A stretch of DNA of 64,000 nucleotides from Butyricicoccus pullicaecorum (GTDB lineage: Bacteria > Bacillota > Clostridia > Oscillospirales > Butyricicoccaceae). The DNA is taken from assembly GCA_021531865.1 (NCBI GenBank), contig JAFBIW010000009.1, forward strand, positions 1 through 64,000, in the 5' to 3' direction. The notes beneath the pieces were generated by a model. It was not told the origin of the DNA and made no database searches. It worked only from the letters and a program-made list of their open reading frames with translations. A program made the translations under genes and the position numbers. Positions 15,976 through 24,837 of the stretch are shown here, piece by piece; position 1 is the first letter of the stretch; the number at the start of each line of letters is the position of its first letter.

Positions 15976-16537
15976 ATGAAATTTCGATTGTAAAGCGATC
16001 CTCGGTCGCGTCGCGGTGAGCGAGCGCCAGCACCGACGGCCCCTGCACCGCGATCGGCTCGCCCGAGGGCTGACCATCGAAGCAGAGGGTGCAGCCGGTG
16101 ACCGAATCGGGCACCTCGGTGCCGAAAATGACGCACAGGGCGCTGGCGCCGCGCGCCGGGTCGCCCTTTTTGCTGACCGAGGTGTACAGGGTCAGGGGCG
16201 CAGCCGCGTCCTGCGGCACAGCGTCGGCGTAGCACCAGCGCGAGCGGAAGACCGGGTCGGGGACGAACAGGGCCAGCCCGTCGTCTGCGCGGTCGCCCGG
16301 CGTGCCCGGGTCGAAGAGGACGGCGCGCAGACCGTCCGCCTCGGCGGTCTCCAAAACGGTGACCGCTTCGGTCTGGTTGGCCTGCGCCAGCGCGGCGGCG
16401 ACGTCGGCGTCCGAATCGAGCCGCATGGAGCCGGTGAAGTGGCTTAAGAGGAAGTAGCCGCCCACCCAGACGAGCAGGACGATGAGTCCGGTCACGATCG
16501 ACCGGAAGGGGATCTTGTTTTTTTCTGTGTCCGCCAT
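15974..16537 (-). CDS. Membrane-anchored protein of unknown function
   Basis: A 187-aa protein, not recognised. A single hydrophobic segment (about residues 13-33) after a charged N-terminus makes it a type II-like anchored protein with an extracytoplasmic domain rich in acidic residues and containing two late cysteines in TGCTLCFDG. GGAGGCC precedes the ATG. It starts 16 bp after the dacF stop in the same direction, so it is probably the last gene of the ylbJ/dacF transcription unit. Confidence 0.65.
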   Translation of the reverse strand: MADTEKNKIPFRSIVTGLIVLLVWVGGYFLLSHFTGSMRLDSDADVAAALAQANQTEAVTVLETAEADGLRAVLFDPGTPGDRADDGLALFVPDPVFRSRWCYADAVPQDAAAPLTLYTSVSKKGDPARGASALCVIFGTEVPDSVTGCTLCFDGQPSGEPIAVQGPSVLALAHRDATEDRFTIEIS

Positions 16538-16553
16538 GGGGACAGGCCTCCGA

Positions 16554-17936
16554 TCATTTGTTTTCGCGGTTCTGGTCGCGTTCGTACTGCTCCATCCGGG
16601 CGCGCTTGGAGCGCATCATGGCGCGGCGGCGCTGCCGGCGGCGGCGTTCGCGGATGATGTAGACCGCGACATAGAAGATGAGCAGGAGAATGAGGGTGAC
16701 CAGAATGATCTTGAACAGGCCGCTGCGGAAGAAGTTTTCGAGCAGGTCGGCGTAATAGAGCACCTCGGAGAGGGAAACCTCGGAGAGGGAGAGCAGATCG
16801 ACCTGCCCGTAGGTCACGCCGTCCTTCACGAGCGTCAGGGTGCCGATCTTCTGCCCGGCCGTGATCGGGGCGGTCACGTCGTCCGGGACGGTGATCTGGG
16901 TTTCAAAGTCGGACAGCTCGCAGTCATTCGGGACGGTGGCGCTCAGATCGTCGCCCGCGACCAGCATGAGCTTGTCCGTGTCGGTCGAGAGCCGCACCGG
17001 AATCTCCTGAATTTCGGCGCCCTTTTCGATCAGGGTTTTGGCCGAAAAATTGGCGTAGCCCCATTCAAACAGCTCCTTGGTCTGCTGGTAGGTCAGTGGC
17101 TGGTCGGCGCCCTTGGGGCGTTCGCAGCCCAGCATGACCGAGATCAGGGAGGATTTTTTCTTGGTGGCAGCGGCGACCAGACAGTAGCCGGCCTGCGAGG
17201 TGTGGCCGGTCTTGACGCCCTTGGCGTAGGCGTAGTAATATTTGCTGCCGCTCGAGAGAATGAGCTGGTTTGTGGTCAGGATGTACAGGTTTTTGCCGTT
17301 CGGGTGCTCGGCGGCCTTGTTCGTCGGGGAGAGGTTTTTCTGCGCGGTGTTGACGATCTCGGCGAAGGTCTCGTTTTTGAGGGCCTCCTGCGTGATGCGG
17401 AACAGGTCGTGCGCGGTGGTGTAGTGGTTGTCGTCGTGCAGGCCGTTGGCGTTGGCAAAGTGGGTGCCGGTGCAGCCCAGCTCGAGGGCGCGGTCGTTCA
17501 TGCGCTGGACGAAGGCGGGCACCGACCCGGCGACGAAGCGGGCCAGCGTGTTGGCGGCCTCGTTGCCCGAGGGCAGCATCAGGCCGTAGAGCAGGTCGAT
17601 GACCGGCACCTCCTCGCCCACGACAAAGCCGGCCTTGGAGCCGTCCGACGGCACGCCGTCGAAGTCGGACGCGAGGACAGTGACCTTCTGGTCAAGATCC
17701 TGCACATTGTCCAAAACGACGAGGGCGGTCATGATCTTGGTGGTCGAGGCTGGGTAGCGGCGCTCCTCGGCATTTTTTTCGTAGAGGGGCAGACCGGTGA
17801 TCGGGTCGCCCAGATAAACAGCGGTCGCCTGAATGTTGGGATCGTTCAGCGCGAACGCGGACGGGCACAGGGTCAGCAGGCAGACGACGGCCAAAAAGAC
17901 GGCGCAGAGACGCCGCCGCAGGGTGGGCAGATTCAT
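16554..17936 (-). CDS. dacF: D-alanyl-D-alanine carboxypeptidase (DacF-type PBP)
   Basis: A 460-aa low-molecular-weight penicillin-binding protein that trims the terminal D-Ala of peptidoglycan stem peptides. Signal peptide 1-29; active site SxxK as S64-T-T-K67 in YPASTTKIM, SGN in LPSGNEAAN and KTG in GVKTGHTS. A C-terminal hydrophobic segment followed by a strongly basic tail anchors it in the membrane. GGAGGAGCC sets the start; its ATG overlaps the stop of the small gene upstream (ATGA). The location next to ylbJ, both facing the same way from a sigma-E-like promoter region, suggests a role in spore cortex or forespore wall. Confidence 0.88.
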   Translation of the reverse strand: MNLPTLRRRLCAVFLAVVCLLTLCPSAFALNDPNIQATAVYLGDPITGLPLYEKNAEERRYPASTTKIMTALVVLDNVQDLDQKVTVLASDFDGVPSDGSKAGFVVGEEVPVIDLLYGLMLPSGNEAANTLARFVAGSVPAFVQRMNDRALELGCTGTHFANANGLHDDNHYTTAHDLFRITQEALKNETFAEIVNTAQKNLSPTNKAAEHPNGKNLYILTTNQLILSSGSKYYYAYAKGVKTGHTSQAGYCLVAAATKKKSSLISVMLGCERPKGADQPLTYQQTKELFEWGYANFSAKTLIEKGAEIQEIPVRLSTDTDKLMLVAGDDLSATVPNDCELSDFETQITVPDDVTAPITAGQKIGTLTLVKDGVTYGQVDLLSLSEVSLSEVLYYADLLENFFRSGLFKIILVTLILLLIFYVAVYIIRERRRRQRRRAMMRSKRARMEQYERDQNRENK

Positions 17937-18172
17937 TTTTCCGGCTCCTCCTCCAGCAGAAAGTCTTCGTCGGTGAAGCTGCCGCGGATGACGGCGGGCT
18001 TGGGCGGCACGCGGCGCAGCGGGTCGTACCGGAAGGCGCGGCAGGCGTTTGTCAGAGGGACGACCCCCTTTTTCCGGCAGGCGGCGGATATGTCGTCGAG
18101 CGGGACGGCGTGGGCGCAGTAGGCGCAGCACGGCTCGATATTTTTTCGGAAGAGAAAACGATTCAGCCTCAA
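17933..18172 (-). CDS. Small Cys-containing protein preceding dacF
   Basis: A 79-aa protein with TTG start; GGAGGT lies 9 bp before this TTG, while a TTG three codons earlier would touch the site. Sequence: basic N-terminus, a CCAYCAH cluster, CRKKG and a later NACRAFRYDPLRRVPPKP. The spaced cysteines suggest a zinc-ribbon-like fold. Similar short proteins are known to me as uncharacterised clostridial conserved proteins. Four-bp overlap with dacF and 39-bp distance from ylbJ indicate co-expression. No function assigned. Confidence 0.65.
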   Translation of the reverse strand: MRLNRFLFRKNIEPCCAYCAHAVPLDDISAACRKKGVVPLTNACRAFRYDPLRRVPPKPAVIRGSFTDEDFLLEEEPEK

Positions 18173-18211
18173 TTTGGGCAAACCTCCAAAAACTCAGATG
18201 ATATGCCCTTA

Positions 18212-19318
18212 TTATACTGTATCCCGCCTACGTTTTCCAGTACAAATTGTGAACAAAACGGAAAGAAGGAGGAGTCCTGCCGAAACGGCGGGGGGACAGA
18301 GGACGGGCAGGGCGGACGGGGCGGAAACGGGCGCGGAGCGGGGCGCGGCCGACTGCCACAGGACGGTGAGCACGGCGGCGATGAGACCGTGCAGCAGCTT
18401 GCCGCAGACCATGCGGCGCAGGGACAGGCCGTGCTCAGCCGTGACCGAGAGGGTCTGGCACAGGATGGACAGGCCGCCCAGTCCCAAAAGCAGACTCATG
18501 CAGGGCAGAACGGCGCGTCCGGCGCACTCGGGCAGCAGGACAAGGCCGCTCGTCATTTCGAGCAGGCCGGTCAGCAGGGCGGGCTCTGCCGAGGCGGGCG
18601 CACCGGTGAGCATGCTCAGCGGACGGGTGAGCACGCTGAGCATGCTCAGCAGGCCGGTGTCCAGCAGCACCCGCCGGAGCATGGAAAACAGCATGATGAA
18701 GGCTGTAATTTTGAGACAGGAGCGCCCGGCGGACTCGACCGCGTCCACCAGACAGGCGCTGAGATCGGGCTGTGCCCCGTCCCGCGCCCGGTGGACGGGC
18801 GGACGGACGCCCTTGTCGGGCGAACGCGTCATAGCCAGACCGGTCAGCAGGGCGGAAGCAATGTGGATGAGATAGAGCAGAACGCCGTCCTGCACGCTGC
18901 CGCGCAGCCCCGCGCCGCACACGCCCACGATGAAGGCCGGGCCGGTGTTGTTGCAGAAGCCGAGCAGGCGCTCGGCCTCGTCCCGGGTCAGCTCGCCACG
19001 GCGGTACAGGCCGCAGGCGGTGCGCGCGCCGACCGGGTAGCCGCCGGTCAGGCCGAGGACGAGCGGCCCGGCGGCCGCACCCGGCAGGCTGTAGAGCCGC
19101 CACATGAGGGGCGAAAGCAGCCGCCCGAGCGCGGCGCAGGCCCCGGTCGAGACCATCAGCCCGCTGACGACGAAGAAGGGGAACAGGGCGGGCACAGCCG
19201 TGCCCAGCGCGATGGACAGCCCCTCGTCCGCGCCCTGCGCGGCGGCGGAGGCACAGGGGATGAGGGCGAGAAAGAGCGCGCCCGCCAGCAGGGCGGCGAG
19301 GTTTGACGGCTTGCGCAT
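18212..19318 (-). CDS. ylbJ: Sporulation integral membrane protein YlbJ
   Basis: A 368-aa polytopic membrane protein with about eight hydrophobic segments and a nucleoside-recognition (Gate) fold. The motif LGLTGGYPVGART with ERLLGFCNNTGPAFIVG is typical of YlbJ, which is made in the mother cell and needed for spore cortex formation in Bacillus. GGAGGTGCC precedes the ATG. Divergent from yqfC, with a shared 130-bp region containing sigma-E-like promoter pairs. The downstream genes (small Cys protein, dacF, anchored protein) probably form one operon. Confidence 0.85.
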   Translation of the reverse strand: MRKPSNLAALLAGALFLALIPCASAAAQGADEGLSIALGTAVPALFPFFVVSGLMVSTGACAALGRLLSPLMWRLYSLPGAAAGPLVLGLTGGYPVGARTACGLYRRGELTRDEAERLLGFCNNTGPAFIVGVCGAGLRGSVQDGVLLYLIHIASALLTGLAMTRSPDKGVRPPVHRARDGAQPDLSACLVDAVESAGRSCLKITAFIMLFSMLRRVLLDTGLLSMLSVLTRPLSMLTGAPASAEPALLTGLLEMTSGLVLLPECAGRAVLPCMSLLLGLGGLSILCQTLSVTAEHGLSLRRMVCGKLLHGLIAAVLTVLWQSAAPRSAPVSAPSALPVLCPPAVSAGLLLLSVLFTICTGKRRRDTV

Positions 19319-19370
19319 GGCGGCACCTCCGGAAAGCAGCGTGGGAAGACCGGCTTCCCCACTGACGGTT

Positions 19371-19410
19371 TATGCCGCGCGGCATAGTTTCATGACGGAC
19401 AGAATACCAT
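19371..19410. promoter_or_regulatory. Divergent sigma-E-like promoters with central palindrome (ylbJ / yqfC)
   Basis: Plus strand: GCATAGT (19382-19388), 14 bp, AATACCAT (19403-19410), close to the sigma-E pattern (KMATATT, 14-15 bp, CATACAHT). Minus strand: TCATGAA, 14 bp, CATAAACC in the same stretch. A perfect 16-bp palindrome TATGCCGCGCGGCATA (19371-19386) lies between and overlaps elements of both. Sigma-E control fits the known mother-cell roles of both operons, but is inferred from motif only. Confidence 0.5.
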
Positions 19411-19448
19411 AGAAGGACAGAAAGACCGCGCGAAAAGGAGGTGAGCCG

Positions 19449-19733
19449 ATGCACCTGAAGGATCTCAGGCAGGCGGCGGACGGGGCGGCGCAGACGCTGG
19501 ACGACCGTCTGCCGCGTGTGGAGCTGACCGGCGACCGCCGTCTGGTGCTCGAGAACCACCGGGGCGTGACCGAATACGGGGAAACGCTGGTGCGCATCGC
19601 CTGCGGCGGCAGCGAGGTGCGGGTGACTGGAACCGGCCTGCGGCTTTCGGCGCTCTCGCTGACCGAGGCGGTCATAGAGGGGAAGATCCACTCGGTCGAG
19701 CTGGGGCAGGCGGGAGGAAACGAGCCATGCTGA
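19449..19733 (+). CDS. yqfC: Sporulation protein YqfC (YabP family)
   Basis: A 94-aa YabP/YqfC-family protein, recognised by length, the pattern LPRVELTGDRRLVLENHRGV and its place immediately before yqfD and phoH, as in Bacillus. Made in the mother cell under sigma-E in B. subtilis; the molecular job is unknown. AAAGGAGGTGA gives a near-perfect ribosome-binding site. Overlaps yqfD by 7 bp. Confidence 0.85.
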   Translation: MHLKDLRQAADGAAQTLDDRLPRVELTGDRRLVLENHRGVTEYGETLVRIACGGSEVRVTGTGLRLSALSLTEAVIEGKIHSVELGQAGGNEPC

Positions 19734-20953
19734 GTCATTTTTTGCAGTGGGCGGGCGGACAGGTGCGCGTGCGGGTGCGCGGCGCGTCGGTCGAACGCTT
19801 TCTGAACGTCTGTATGCGGGGCGGGATCAGCCTGTGGCGGATCGAGCGTCCCGCGCCCGGGGAGATCACCGCCCGGATGTCCCTGTCCGACTTCCGCCGC
19901 CTGCGGCATCTGATGGGGCGCACGGGCTGCCGCGTCCATCTGCTGTCCCGCCGGGGCGGGCCGTTTTTTCTGGCGCGGGTGCGCAAGCGGTGGAGCCTGA
20001 CCGCCGGACTGGCCGGGGTGGCCGTACTGCTTTTTGTGCTGAGCAACTTCCTCTGGGTGCTCGAGATCTGTGCCGCGCCCGGCGTGCCGGTCGGCCGCCT
20101 GCGGGCGCTTTTGCGGGAGAACGGGGTCTACGCGGGCGCGCCTCTGCGCGGGGTGGACGTCGACCGGGTGCGCGAGGCCCTGCAGACCGGACTGCCTGAA
20201 GCGGGTGTTGTGACCTTCACCAGGATCGGCAACGCCCTGCGCGTCGTGGCCGACAGGGCCGAGCCGGCGCCCTCCATGCGGGACGAGGACGCGCTGACCG
20301 GGCTGGTCGCCGCGCGGGACGGGGTGATCGTCTCACTCGAGGTAACGGGCGGACAGACGCTCGTAAAAACGGGGGACGTCGTCACGCAGGGACAAATGCT
20401 GGTGTCCCCGGTCGTGCCGCCCACCCGGGAGGGCGGACTATACCACCACTCGCCCGGCCGGGGGCGGATCATGGCGCGCACCGAACACCGCGAGACCGTC
20501 CTCTGCCCGACCGAACGGCTCGAAAAACGCTACACCGGGGCGCAGAAGACCCAGTACGCGCTGGTTTTGGGTACAAGGCGTGTAAATTTGTATTTTGGGA
20601 GTGGTATTGCCGGGGGGACTTGTGATAAAATAGTAGAAAAAACAAGGCTTTCCATCGGCCCTTATCTTTCGCTGCCGGTCTCGGTCGTCCGCCAGACCTA
20701 TCGGTTCTACGAGCCGGTACCGGTGACCGAGCGGGCCGAGACCGCGGCCGAGGCCGCCGCCGGGCGGTATTTTAACCGCTTGGCGCAGACGGTGGACGGC
20801 ACGGTCGGGGAGACCGGCTGGGAGCTGCAGGAGGAGGAGGGCGCGGTGCGCCTGACCCTGCACGCCGCGTGCGTCGAGCAGATCGCCTGTGAGGTGATCG
20901 ACGAGACGCCCCTGCCCGAACCCGAGCCGGAGCTCGCGGAAAGCCCATCCTGA
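19727..20953 (+). CDS. yqfD: Sporulation protein YqfD
   Basis: A 408-aa membrane protein. Basic N-terminal cytoplasmic part (1-85), one transmembrane segment (about 87-107, AVLLFVLSNFLWVLEI), and a long extracytoplasmic part. The order yqfC-yqfD-phoH is diagnostic. Sporulation stage IV protein family, needed for sporulation in Bacillus by an unknown mechanism. Overlaps yqfC, indicating coupling. The short AT-rich stretch near 20580-20650 within the coding region is unlike the rest of the gene but keeps the frame open. Confidence 0.85.
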   Translation: MLSHFLQWAGGQVRVRVRGASVERFLNVCMRGGISLWRIERPAPGEITARMSLSDFRRLRHLMGRTGCRVHLLSRRGGPFFLARVRKRWSLTAGLAGVAVLLFVLSNFLWVLEICAAPGVPVGRLRALLRENGVYAGAPLRGVDVDRVREALQTGLPEAGVVTFTRIGNALRVVADRAEPAPSMRDEDALTGLVAARDGVIVSLEVTGGQTLVKTGDVVTQGQMLVSPVVPPTREGGLYHHSPGRGRIMARTEHRETVLCPTERLEKRYTGAQKTQYALVLGTRRVNLYFGSGIAGGTCDKIVEKTRLSIGPYLSLPVSVVRQTYRFYEPVPVTERAETAAEAAAGRYFNRLAQTVDGTVGETGWELQEEEGAVRLTLHAACVEQIACEVIDETPLPEPEPELAESPS

Positions 20954-20971
20954 AAGGACCACAAGCAGATT

Positions 20972-22026
<1,055 letters not shown>

Positions 22027-22030
<4 letters not shown>

Positions 22031-22518
22031 ACCATGAGATCCGTGTGACCGCCGAGGCGGCGGTCGAAAACGAGGACGAGCTGCGCGCGCTCATCACCAA
22101 ATGCGCGCTCCGGGTGCTCGAGAGCGAGGGCGTGGACTTCGACGCCTTTGTCGACGTCACCATCGTGGACGGGGAGACCATCCGCGAGATGAACCGCGAA
22201 TACCGGGACAAGGACGCGGTCACCGACGTGCTCTCCTTCCCGATGTACGAGTTTTATAACGGCGAGCCCGAGGAAGAACTCGAGGCCGATCCCGAGAGCG
22301 GCCGGGTCATGCTGGGCGATATGATTTTGAATTACGACCGCGCCCGCGAGCAGGCCGCCGATTTCGGCCACTCGGTCGCGCGTGAGTGCGGCTTTTTGAC
22401 CGTCCATTCGGTTCTGCACCTGCTGGGCTACGACCACGAGCGGGAGGAGGACGACCGCCTGCTCATGCGCGGCAAGGAGGAGGAGAACCTGACTTCGCTC
22501 GGTCTGGTGCGCGGCTGA
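22027..22518 (+). CDS. ybeY: Endoribonuclease YbeY
   Basis: A 163-aa metal-dependent endoribonuclease involved in 16S rRNA 3'-end maturation and ribosome quality control. The zinc-binding signature HSVLHLLGYDH (H-x3-H-x5-H) is intact near the C-terminus, and ADVLSFP-like VTDVLSFPMY is present. Start coupled to phoH; its stop TGA overlaps the ATG of dgkA by one base. Confidence 0.92.
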
Positions 22519-22985
22519 TGGGACATGAAATTCGCAAGCTCCGCCAGAGCTTTGCCTACGCCCTGCGCGGCATCCGGCTGTGTATGCGGTCAGAGCGCAA
22601 CTTCCGCATCCATCTGACCGCCGCGGCCTATGTCACCCTGTTCGCCCTGCTCGGGCGGCTGTCCGCCATACAATGCGCCCTGCTGGCGCTGTGCTTCGGC
22701 GTGATGATGGGCGCCGAGCTGATGAACACCGCCGTCGAGCGGCTGTGCGACTGGAAGGCCTCGGGCTACGACCCGACCGTGCGCGACGCCAAGGACATCG
22801 CGGCGGCGGCGGTCTTCCTGTGCGCGCTGGCCTGCGTCGTCGTGGGCGCTCTGTTTTTCCTGCGCGCGCCCGTTCTGACGCGCATCTGGCATATATTACT
22901 TACCGCGCCATGGCTGGCCGGCCTGCTTTTGCTCAGCATCCCCGCCGCCCTGTGGTTTATTTTTGCGTTTGGAAGGAAAAAATAA
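22518..22985 (+). CDS. dgkA: Diacylglycerol/undecaprenol kinase DgkA
   Basis: A 155-aa integral membrane kinase with four hydrophobic segments. The family motif AELMNTAVERLCD (catalytic Glu and NT-x-E) is seen around 73-85, and RNFRIHL near the N-terminus. In Firmicutes this enzyme recycles undecaprenol for cell-wall lipid carriers. The start is the ATG in TGATG, shared with the ybeY stop; upstream in-frame sequence is the out-of-frame ybeY gene. The C-terminal extra hydrophobic segment makes it somewhat longer than the usual 120-130 aa. Confidence 0.88.
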   Translation: MGHEIRKLRQSFAYALRGIRLCMRSERNFRIHLTAAAYVTLFALLGRLSAIQCALLALCFGVMMGAELMNTAVERLCDWKASGYDPTVRDAKDIAAAAVFLCALACVVVGALFFLRAPVLTRIWHILLTAPWLAGLLLLSIPAALWFIFAFGRKK

Positions 22986-23879
22986 ATGGAAATTACGAAA
23001 ACTGCGATCATTTCGGTGGTCGGCCGCCCCAACGTGGGCAAATCCACTCTGACGAACAAGCTGGTCGGCCGCAAGGTCGCCATCGTCTCGAACAAGCCCC
23101 AGACCACCCGCACCCGCATCACCGGCCTTTTGAACAAGGACGGCTGTCAGTATGTCTTTCTGGACACGCCCGGCCTGCATAAGCCGCGCTCCCGTCTGGG
23201 CGACTACATGGTCAAGGTGGTCGAGGACACCGTGTCCGAGGTGGACGCGGCCGCGCTCGTCGTCGAGCCGGTGGCGAACATCGGCGCGCCCGAGGAAAGC
23301 CTGATCCGCCAGATCGAGGCGGCGGGCATCCCGGCCGTGCTGGTCATTAACAAGGTCGATACCGTCAAAAACGAGGCCCTTCTGGCCGTCATCGCGGCCT
23401 ATGCCGCGCGGCATGACTTTGCCGCCGTCGTGCCGGTCTCGGCACGCACGGGCAAGGGTCTGGATGCGCTGCTCTCCGAATTTGAGAAATTCGCCCTCGA
23501 AGGCCCCCAGCTTTTCCCCGAGGACATGGTCTCCGACCAGCCCGAAAAGCAGGTCGCAGCCGAGGTCATCCGCGAGAAAATGCTGCTTTTGCTCGACCGC
23601 GAGGTGCCGCACGGCGTGGCGGTCGGCATTGAGCACATGGAGACCCGGGAGGACGGCCTGACCGAAATTCACGCGACGATCTACTGCGAGAAGGCCAGCC
23701 ACAAGGGCATCATCATCGGCAAGGGCGGCGCGATGCTCAAGAAGATCGGCGAGCTGGCCCGCCGCGACCTCGAGCGCGATCTGGGCGGCAAGGTCTACCT
23801 GAATCTGTGGATCAAGGTCAAGGAGGACTGGCGAAATAACCAGTATCAGATGCGCAATTTTGGCTATCAGGACGAATGA
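22986..23879 (+). CDS. era: GTPase Era
   Basis: A 297-aa GTPase that binds 16S rRNA and aids 30S assembly. G1 GRPNVGKS (13-20), G3 DTPGLH, G4 NKVD; C-terminal KH domain with GKGGAMLKKIGELARRDLE. Membrane-associated or cytosolic. Its ATG abuts the dgkA stop. Standard Firmicute neighbourhood with ybeY, dgkA and recO. Confidence 0.95.
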   Translation: MEITKTAIISVVGRPNVGKSTLTNKLVGRKVAIVSNKPQTTRTRITGLLNKDGCQYVFLDTPGLHKPRSRLGDYMVKVVEDTVSEVDAAALVVEPVANIGAPEESLIRQIEAAGIPAVLVINKVDTVKNEALLAVIAAYAARHDFAAVVPVSARTGKGLDALLSEFEKFALEGPQLFPEDMVSDQPEKQVAAEVIREKMLLLLDREVPHGVAVGIEHMETREDGLTEIHATIYCEKASHKGIIIGKGGAMLKKIGELARRDLERDLGGKVYLNLWIKVKEDWRNNQYQMRNFGYQDE

Positions 23880-23957
23880 TGTCCACTTTCGCAAATATTT
23901 TCCGCTTATATTCTCTCCCGATCCCGGCTATGCTAGCCGTGAAAGGGGAGAGCGCAC

Positions 23958-24104
23958 ATGGATCTTCAGGAATTCTGGAATCTGTTTATCTATACCGGCG
24001 AGCCCGCGGCCTATCTGCTGTACCGCGGCCTGTCCGACGAAAGGAAGGGCTATGGAGCATCTGACAGTCAAGGGTCTTGTCCTCCGCGAGACCGATTTCG
24101 GTGA
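23958..24104 (+). CDS. yqzL: YqzL-family small protein
   Basis: A 48-aa ORF starting MDLQEFWNLFIYTGEP followed by AAYLLYRGLS, a good match to the pattern of Bacillus YqzL (WxxFxxTGxxxxYLLFKE), which also sits between era and recO. AAAGGGGAGAG precedes the ATG. It overlaps the recO start by 53 bp in another frame, so recO translation is probably coupled. The last ~16 residues lie in the overlap and are likely not conserved. Function of the family is unknown. Confidence 0.7.
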   Translation: MDLQEFWNLFIYTGEPAAYLLYRGLSDERKGYGASDSQGSCPPRDRFR

Positions 24105-24804
24105 CAGCGACCGGTACATAAGCGTCCTGACCGAGTCGGGCGCGCGGATCGAGGTGCTGTGCCGGGGCGTGCGGCGGCGGGGCGGAAGGCAGTCGAACGC
24201 GGTGCGCCTGTTCTGCTGGAGCGAGCTGACGCTTTACCATGCCCGGAACAAATACACGCTCAACGCCGCCGAGCTCATCACCTCCTTCTGGGGGGTGACG
24301 GCCAGCATGGAGACCTACGCCATGTGCTGCTATCTGGCCGAGCTGACCGCCCACATGACCGACACCGACGAGGAGCAGCCGGCGGTCACCCGTCTGCTGC
24401 TTTACGCTCTGCGGGCGGTGGCCGAGCAGAAACGTGACCCGGTATTGGTCAAGGCCGCGTTCGAGCTGCGGCTGATGGCCGAGACCGGCTTCTATCCCGC
24501 GCTGACCGGCTGCGCGGCCTGCGGCGGCCCGACCGGGGAGGACGTCTGGTTTTCCCCGCGCGACGGCGTCAGCCGGTGCACGGCCTGCGCCGGCCGGCTG
24601 GGTGCGCCCGGCTATGTCCGCCTGCTGCCCGGCACGCTGGCCGCGCTGGCGCATATCCTGCAATGTGAGATCCCGCGCGTCTTCGCCTTCGCGCTGGGCG
24701 GCTCGTCGCGCGACCAGCTCGCGCGTATCTGCGAGGAATACGCCCTCTGCCGGGCGGAGCGCGGCTTCGACAGCCTGAATTTTTACCATTCCCTTTTTCC
24801 GTAA
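24052..24804 (+). CDS. recO: DNA repair protein RecO
   Basis: A 250-aa RecO, loading RecA onto SSB-coated DNA with RecR. N-terminal OB fold (1-80, beginning MEHLTVKGLVLRETDFGDSD), helical C-terminal domain, and a zinc-binding set CAACGG ... CTACAG. GGAAGGGCT precedes the ATG; the reading frame is open upstream but that part is era/yqzL sequence. Co-directional with era and mutS2. Confidence 0.9.
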   Translation: MEHLTVKGLVLRETDFGDSDRYISVLTESGARIEVLCRGVRRRGGRQSNAVRLFCWSELTLYHARNKYTLNAAELITSFWGVTASMETYAMCCYLAELTAHMTDTDEEQPAVTRLLLYALRAVAEQKRDPVLVKAAFELRLMAETGFYPALTGCAACGGPTGEDVWFSPRDGVSRCTACAGRLGAPGYVRLLPGTLAALAHILQCEIPRVFAFALGGSSRDQLARICEEYALCRAERGFDSLNFYHSLFP

Positions 24805-24837
24805 TCTTTATTTGTATCGCTTTGGAGCATTGGAATT

